From Snodgrassella alvi (GTDB lineage Bacteria > Pseudomonadota > Gammaproteobacteria > Burkholderiales > Neisseriaceae), in NCBI RefSeq assembly GCF_002777855.1, contig NZ_MEIK01000016.1, positions 1 through 64,000 on the forward strand: a DNA stretch of 64,000 nt, read 5' to 3'. A program made the position numbers and the translations under genes. The notes beneath the pieces were generated by a model, which was given only the letters and a program-made list of their open reading frames with translations, was not told the origin of the DNA and did no database searches. Shown in pieces: positions 60,047 to 64,000 of the stretch (position 1 is its first letter; each line of letters starts with the position of its first letter).

Positions 60047-60751
60047 ATGGAAAAAATCCGCTTCCAGGTGTACCGCTATAATCCCGATGTGGATGCTAAG
60101 CCGTACATGAAAGATTATGAACTTGAAATTGAACCAACAGATGTCAAGCTGCTAGATGCGTTGATTAAACTGAAAGCACAGGACGATAGTCTGTCTTTCC
60201 GTCGCTCCTGCCGTGAAGGTATCTGCGGTTCGGATGGTATGAATATCAATGGTAAAAACGGGTTGTCCTGCTTGACGGATATTCGTAGCCTGAAGCAGCC
60301 GATTGTGTTGAAACCTTTGCCGGCCTTACCGGTCATCCGAGATTTGATTGTTGATTTTACGCAGTTTTTTAATCAATATCATTCTATTAAACCTTATCTG
60401 GTTAATGATACAGCAGCACCAACGCGTGAACGCTTGCAAACACAGGCTGAGCGTAAGGAGCTAGATGGTCTTTATGAATGTATTCTTTGTGCTTGTTGTT
60501 CAACTTCTTGCCCTTCATTTTGGTGGAATCCAGATAAGTTTGTAGGACCCTCTGGTTTGCTCAATGCTTATCGTTTTATTGCCGATACTCGTGATACGCG
60601 TACTAATGAACGGCTAGATAATCTTAATGATCCATATCGCTTGTTTCGCTGCCACACGATTATGAATTGTGTGGATGTTTGTCCGAAACACCTTAATCCG
60701 ACTCGAGCTATAGGCAAGATTAAAGATTTAATGTTAAGAAGAGCAATTTGA
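60047..60751 (+). CDS. sdhB: Succinate dehydrogenase iron-sulphur subunit
   Basis: This 234-residue electron-transfer subunit has a [2Fe-2S] centre at SCREGICGSDGM...LSC, a [4Fe-4S] at CILCACCSTSCP and a [3Fe-4S] at CHTIMNCVDVCPKHLNP. It starts 12 bp after sdhA. The stop overlaps the sdhE start as TGATG. Confidence 0.98.
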   Translation: MEKIRFQVYRYNPDVDAKPYMKDYELEIEPTDVKLLDALIKLKAQDDSLSFRRSCREGICGSDGMNINGKNGLSCLTDIRSLKQPIVLKPLPALPVIRDLIVDFTQFFNQYHSIKPYLVNDTAAPTRERLQTQAERKELDGLYECILCACCSTSCPSFWWNPDKFVGPSGLLNAYRFIADTRDTRTNERLDNLNDPYRLFRCHTIMNCVDVCPKHLNPTRAIGKIKDLMLRRAI

Positions 60752-61008
60752 TGCAACATTTTGATGATAATGCCAAACGCCGCATTCGTTGGTTAGCTCG
60801 CAGGGGTCTGCTGGAATTAGATATTATTCTAGGCAGATTCATGACACAGGTTTTTGACCATTTGTCGGATAGTGAGCTGGCAGCTTTTGTGGCGTTAATG
60901 GATTTGCCGGATCCGGAAATTCTGGCATTAATCAATAAAGCGGAAGAATGTGCGTACCCTGAATTTGAGCCTGTTTTGGAAAAAATCAGACAGGCTGAGA
61001 GGTTGTGA
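60751..61008 (+). CDS. sdhE: Succinate dehydrogenase FAD assembly factor SdhE
   Basis: This 85-residue SdhE/Sdh5-family protein promotes covalent flavinylation of SdhA. The family signature KRRIRWLARRGLLELDIILGRF is at about residues 9-30, including the conserved RRGxxE motif. ATG 60751 overlaps the sdhB stop by one base, so it is translationally coupled to the enzyme it matures. Confidence 0.95.
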   Translation: MQHFDDNAKRRIRWLARRGLLELDIILGRFMTQVFDHLSDSELAAFVALMDLPDPEILALINKAEECAYPEFEPVLEKIRQAERL

Positions 61009-61081
61009 AACGCCTTACTTTTGTTAATGTATTTAAGTTTAGATTATTTAAATAGAAAAATTGAAAATTAAGGAGTTAGGG

Positions 61082-62365
61082 ATGACCAAGAACGCTATAC
61101 TCAACGTCGAGGGGCAAGAGCCTTTTGAAATGCCAGTGTTATCTGGTACGCTGGGGCCAGATGTGGTTGATATTCGTAAACTGTATGGCACTACCAACAT
61201 GTTTATGTTTGATCCAGGTTTTACTTCAACCGCATCCTGTGAGTCGAAAATCACCTTCATTGATGGTGAAAAGGGGCAGTTATATTATCGGGGATATCCC
61301 ATTGAGCAACTAGCAGAGCAGAGTGATTATTTGGAAACCTGTTATTTGCTTATCTATGGTGAATTACCTAATGCAGTCGAAAAACAGAAATTTGAACTGG
61401 GTGTTTTGCGTCATAACATGGTGCATGAGCAGTTAACCTGGTTCTTCCGAGGTTTTCGTCGTGATGCTCATCCGATGTCAATGATGGTGGGGGTTGTAGG
61501 TGCACTGGCGGCGTTTTATCAGGATAGTCTGGATATCAGCAATCCTGAGCATCGTCGGATCGCTGAATACCGTATGATTGCCAAGGTTCCGACACTTGCG
61601 GCCATGTGCTATCGCTATTCAAAAGGTTTACCTTTCAATTATCCGCGTAACAGTCTGTCTTATACTGGCAATTTCATGCATATGATGTTTGCCAAGCCAA
61701 CTGAGGATTATGTGGTTAATCCTGTGCTAGAGCGTGCTTTGGACCGGATTTTTATTCTGCATGCTGATCATGAGCAGAATGCTTCCACTTCTACTGTACG
61801 TTTGGCCGGTTCGTCTGGAGCCAATCCCTTTGCCTGTATTGCAGCAGGTATTGCTTGTTTGTGGGGTCCGGCTCATGGCGGTGCCAATGAGGCTGTACTG
61901 AAAATGCTGGATGAGATTGGTGATGTATCCCGCGTTGAAGAATTTATGCAGGGAGTTAAAGAAAAACGTTATCGTCTGATGGGTTTTGGCCACCGTGTTT
62001 ATAAAAACATGGATCCTCGAGCCAAAATCATGAAACAGACTTGTGATGAAGTGCTCAATGAGCTGGGTTTACACGATAGTCCTAAATTCAAGCTGGCAAT
62101 GGCTTTGGAAAAAATCGCATTGGAAGACCCTTATTTCATTGAACGCAAGCTTTATCCAAATGTAGACTTTTACTCTGGTATTGTTCTGAGTGCATTGGGC
62201 ATTCCTACAACGATGTTTACTGTTTTGTTTGCTCTTGCGCGAACAGTAGGCTGGGTTTCACATTGGCATGAAATGATTGCTGACCCACATCAGAAAATCG
62301 GCCGTCCAAGGCAGTTATATACTGGTGCCGGCCGTCGCGATTATCTACCTGTAGATAAACGCTAA
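61082..62365 (+). CDS. gltA: Citrate synthase
   Basis: This enzyme condenses acetyl-CoA and oxaloacetate to citrate. The 427-residue length is that of the large, NADH-regulated type II enzyme. Catalytic residues are visible: His in [14 protein letters not shown], His in [14 protein letters not shown], and Asp in [11 protein letters not shown] 61082 is chosen because AGGAG lies six bases upstream; the frame extends seven codons further without support. It lies 73 bp after sdhE in the same direction. Confidence 0.97.
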   Translation: MTKNAILNVEGQEPFEMPVLSGTLGPDVVDIRKLYGTTNMFMFDPGFTSTASCESKITFIDGEKGQLYYRGYPIEQLAEQSDYLETCYLLIYGELPNAVEKQKFELGVLRHNMVHEQLTWFFRGFRRDAHPMSMMVGVVGALAAFYQDSLDISNPEHRRIAEYRMIAKVPTLAAMCYRYSKGLPFNYPRNSLSYTGNFMHMMFAKPTEDYVVNPVLERALDRIFILHADHEQNASTSTVRLAGSSGANPFACIAAGIACLWGPAHGGANEAVLKMLDEIGDVSRVEEFMQGVKEKRYRLMGFGHRVYKNMDPRAKIMKQTCDEVLNELGLHDSPKFKLAMALEKIALEDPYFIERKLYPNVDFYSGIVLSALGIPTTMFTVLFALARTVGWVSHWHEMIADPHQKIGRPRQLYTGAGRRDYLPVDKR

Positions 62366-62378
62366 TTTGGTTGGTGTA

Positions 62379-62404
62379 TTCAGGCAGCTTTTTAGCTGCC
62401 TGAA
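62379..62404. terminator. Inverted repeat after gltA with DUS-like arms
   Basis: TTCAGGCAGCT and AGCTGCCTGAA are an 11-bp perfect inverted repeat around TTTT. No T run follows, so termination is uncertain. The arm GCTGCCTGAA matches the core of neisserial uptake-sequence dialects; such sequences are commonly paired as terminators in that family. Confidence 0.6.
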
Positions 62405-62562
62405 ACATACTAATGCTTCATCCCCATGTGCTTACGTGGTGATCTGGAATCGGTATGTTGATATGCGGTAATCTGGAATCGGCATTCGATTCTCGAGTTG
62501 AATATTGGTAGGGGATAGTTATATTCCTGTTTTATAGTTTAAGGTAAAAAAGGGTTTTTACC

Positions 62563-64000
62563 ATGATGGAAGAAAAAACCAGTCTTTCTTATTTATACGG
62601 TGCCAATGCTCCTTATATAGAGGAGTTATACGAGAGCTACCTGAAAGATAGAGATTCAGTTGATGAATACTGGAAAGATTATTTTGACAAAGTGGCTGCT
62701 TTGCCGGGCTACGTTGCCAAAGATATACCGCAATTACCGATTCAAGAATCGTTTGTAAATCTGTCCAAGCAGCATGGTGCTGCACAGGGCAGTGTTGATT
62801 TAAATATGTTGCAAAAGCAAGTATCAGTTTTAAATCTGATGAATGCTTATCGTATTCTGGGCAGCCGTAATGCAAATCTGGACCCATTGAAACGGCGTCC
62901 AAAAGAATATCTGGCTGAGCTGGATCCGGCACAGTACGGCCTGACTGCTGCCGATATGTCTACTAAATTCTATACTGGCAGTGATTTCTCCCGCAGCCAG
63001 CAGCTGCCTTTGTCTGAAATTATAAATAAACTGGATCAGACATATTGTGGTACGGTTGGTGTGGAATTTATGCACATTACTCGTCCGGATGAGCGTAACT
63101 GGGTGCAAGATCGTGTAGAAAAAGATTTATCTGCCGGTAGTTATACTCCTGAACACAAACGCCGTATTCTCAAGCAGCTTACTGCTGCTGAAACCCTAGA
63201 GCGCTACCTGCATACTCGCTACGTGGGTCAAAAACGTTTTTCTCTGGAAGGCGGCGAAAGTACTATTGTTGCGCTGGATTATCTGATGCAGCATTGTGGC
63301 AGTCAGGGTGTAGAAGAAGTCATGATTGGTATGGCGCACCGTGGCCGTTTGAACGTGCTGGTTAACATCCTAGGCAAAGAACCTCGCGATTTGTTTAGCG
63401 AGTTTGAAGGTAAATATACTACGACGCTACCAAGTGGTGACGTGAAATACCATATGGGCTTCACATCTGACTTGGCTACTGGTAATGGTCCGCTGCATGT
63501 TTCTCTGGCATTCAATCCATCTCATCTGGAAATTGTGAATCCGGTTGTGGAAGGTGCTGTGCGTGCACGCCAGAAACGCCGTGGGGAATCTGGTCGTAAA
63601 GCAGTATTACCGGTATTGATTCATGGTGATTCTGCGTTCATTGGTCTGGGTGTGAATCAGGCTAATTTCAACCTGTCTCAAACCCGTGGTTATACCACCG
63701 GTGGCACGATTCATATTGTGATTAATAATCAGATTGGTTTTACGACTTCTGATTTACGCGATACCCGCTCTACCGTGTACTGCACTGATTTGGCTAAAAT
63801 GGTTGATGCGCCGATTTTCCATGTAAACGGTGATGATCCTGAAGCAGTGAGCTATGTAATGGGACTGGCGATGGATTATCGTAAGTCTTTCGGCAAAGAT
63901 GTAGTTGTGGATATCGTTTGCTTCCGCAAACTGGGCCATAACGAGGGTGATGACCCGATGCTCACGCAGCCTATGATGTACAACAAGATTCATCAGCATC
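62563..64000 (+). CDS. sucA: 2-oxoglutarate dehydrogenase E1 component, 3' part beyond window
   Basis: This thiamine-diphosphate E1 subunit decarboxylates 2-oxoglutarate. The first 479 codons are present and the frame is open to the right edge. The N-terminus TSLSYLYGANAPYIEELYE has the short E2-binding helix of SucA. GMAHRGRLNVLVNILGK, FNPSHLEIVNPVVEG, LIHGDSAFIGLGV, INNQIGFTTS and RKLGHNEGDDP are conserved ThDP and substrate-site segments. ATG 62563 is followed directly by a second ATG; AAGGG lies eight bases before the first. Downstream sucB and lpd are expected. Confidence 0.97.
   Translation, partial: MMEEKTSLSYLYGANAPYIEELYESYLKDRDSVDEYWKDYFDKVAALPGYVAKDIPQLPIQESFVNLSKQHGAAQGSVDLNMLQKQVSVLNLMNAYRILGSRNANLDPLKRRPKEYLAELDPAQYGLTAADMSTKFYTGSDFSRSQQLPLSEIINKLDQTYCGTVGVEFMHITRPDERNWVQDRVEKDLSAGSYTPEHKRRILKQLTAAETLERYLHTRYVGQKRFSLEGGESTIVALDYLMQHCGSQGVEEVMIGMAHRGRLNVLVNILGKEPRDLFSEFEGKYTTTLPSGDVKYHMGFTSDLATGNGPLHVSLAFNPSHLEIVNPVVEGAVRARQKRRGESGRKAVLPVLIHGDSAFIGLGVNQANFNLSQTRGYTTGGTIHIVINNQIGFTTSDLRDTRSTVYCTDLAKMVDAPIFHVNGDDPEAVSYVMGLAMDYRKSFGKDVVVDIVCFRKLGHNEGDDPMLTQPMMYNKIHQH

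Overview
This window is a chromosomal segment of a betaproteobacterium of the family Neisseriaceae. Overall it looks most like the bee-gut genus Snodgrassella. That assignment is inferred from gene content, gene order and AT-rich spacers and was not checked against a database. Pointers are two PilC/PilY1 pilus-tip genes in tandem, a pacA-pacB-pacC peptidoglycan O-acetylation operon, an nsrR-hmp pair, metX-metW, and an sdhCDAB-sdhE-gltA-sucA block. Most of the window is ordinary core genome; the accessory-looking parts are the left edge, the tandem carrier genes and the PilC/tRNA region.

Layout. 1-2667 (minus) is the N-terminal 889 codons of a large RTX protein built from in-frame 555-bp (185-residue) tandem units; its C-terminus lies beyond the left edge. 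An AT-rich gap follows. 3495-9006 holds hemG, proS, nadE, a small helix-hairpin-helix protein, a DUF971 protein and ubiE. 9078-14821 holds pepD, a lipoprotein LD-carboxypeptidase, the NO sensor nsrR, the NO-detoxifying flavohaemoglobin hmp (with a recognisable promoter and NsrR-type operator) and lgt. 14904-21987 (minus) holds ftsK, anmK, xth, an M23 endopeptidase and a YihY-type membrane protein. 22119-23479 is a wrbA-like/nfsA pair. 23541-27388 (minus) is the pac operon. 28079-30478 holds a CDF metal exporter, a phosphoglycolate phosphatase and an Asp/Glu racemase.

30556-41588 holds nnrD, glnD, cca, two tandem MatC-type carriers, a YgiW-type periplasmic OB-fold protein, a YjzC-like small protein, a GAF-domain protein and ribA. 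41796-49379 (minus) is the pair of PilC/PilY1 genes. 50267-51090 holds tRNA-Val, tRNA-Asp, a second identical tRNA-Val and tRNA-Leu. 51389-56410 (minus) holds argS, metW, metX and mdh. 56634 to the right edge is a GntR/UTRA regulator followed by sdhC, sdhD, sdhA, sdhB, sdhE, gltA and the first 479 codons of sucA.

Functional themes. Cell-wall maintenance is over-represented (LD-carboxypeptidase, AnmK, M23 peptidase, PacABC, Lgt, FtsK). Surface adhesion is represented by the RTX protein and two PilC proteins. Nitrosative and oxidative defence is represented by NsrR/Hmp, NfsA, the WrbA-like protein and the YgiW-type protein. The right end is a near-contiguous TCA-cycle module with a candidate local regulator. 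Start codons were moved inward from the longest possible reading frame where family alignment or a Shine-Dalgarno sequence supported it.
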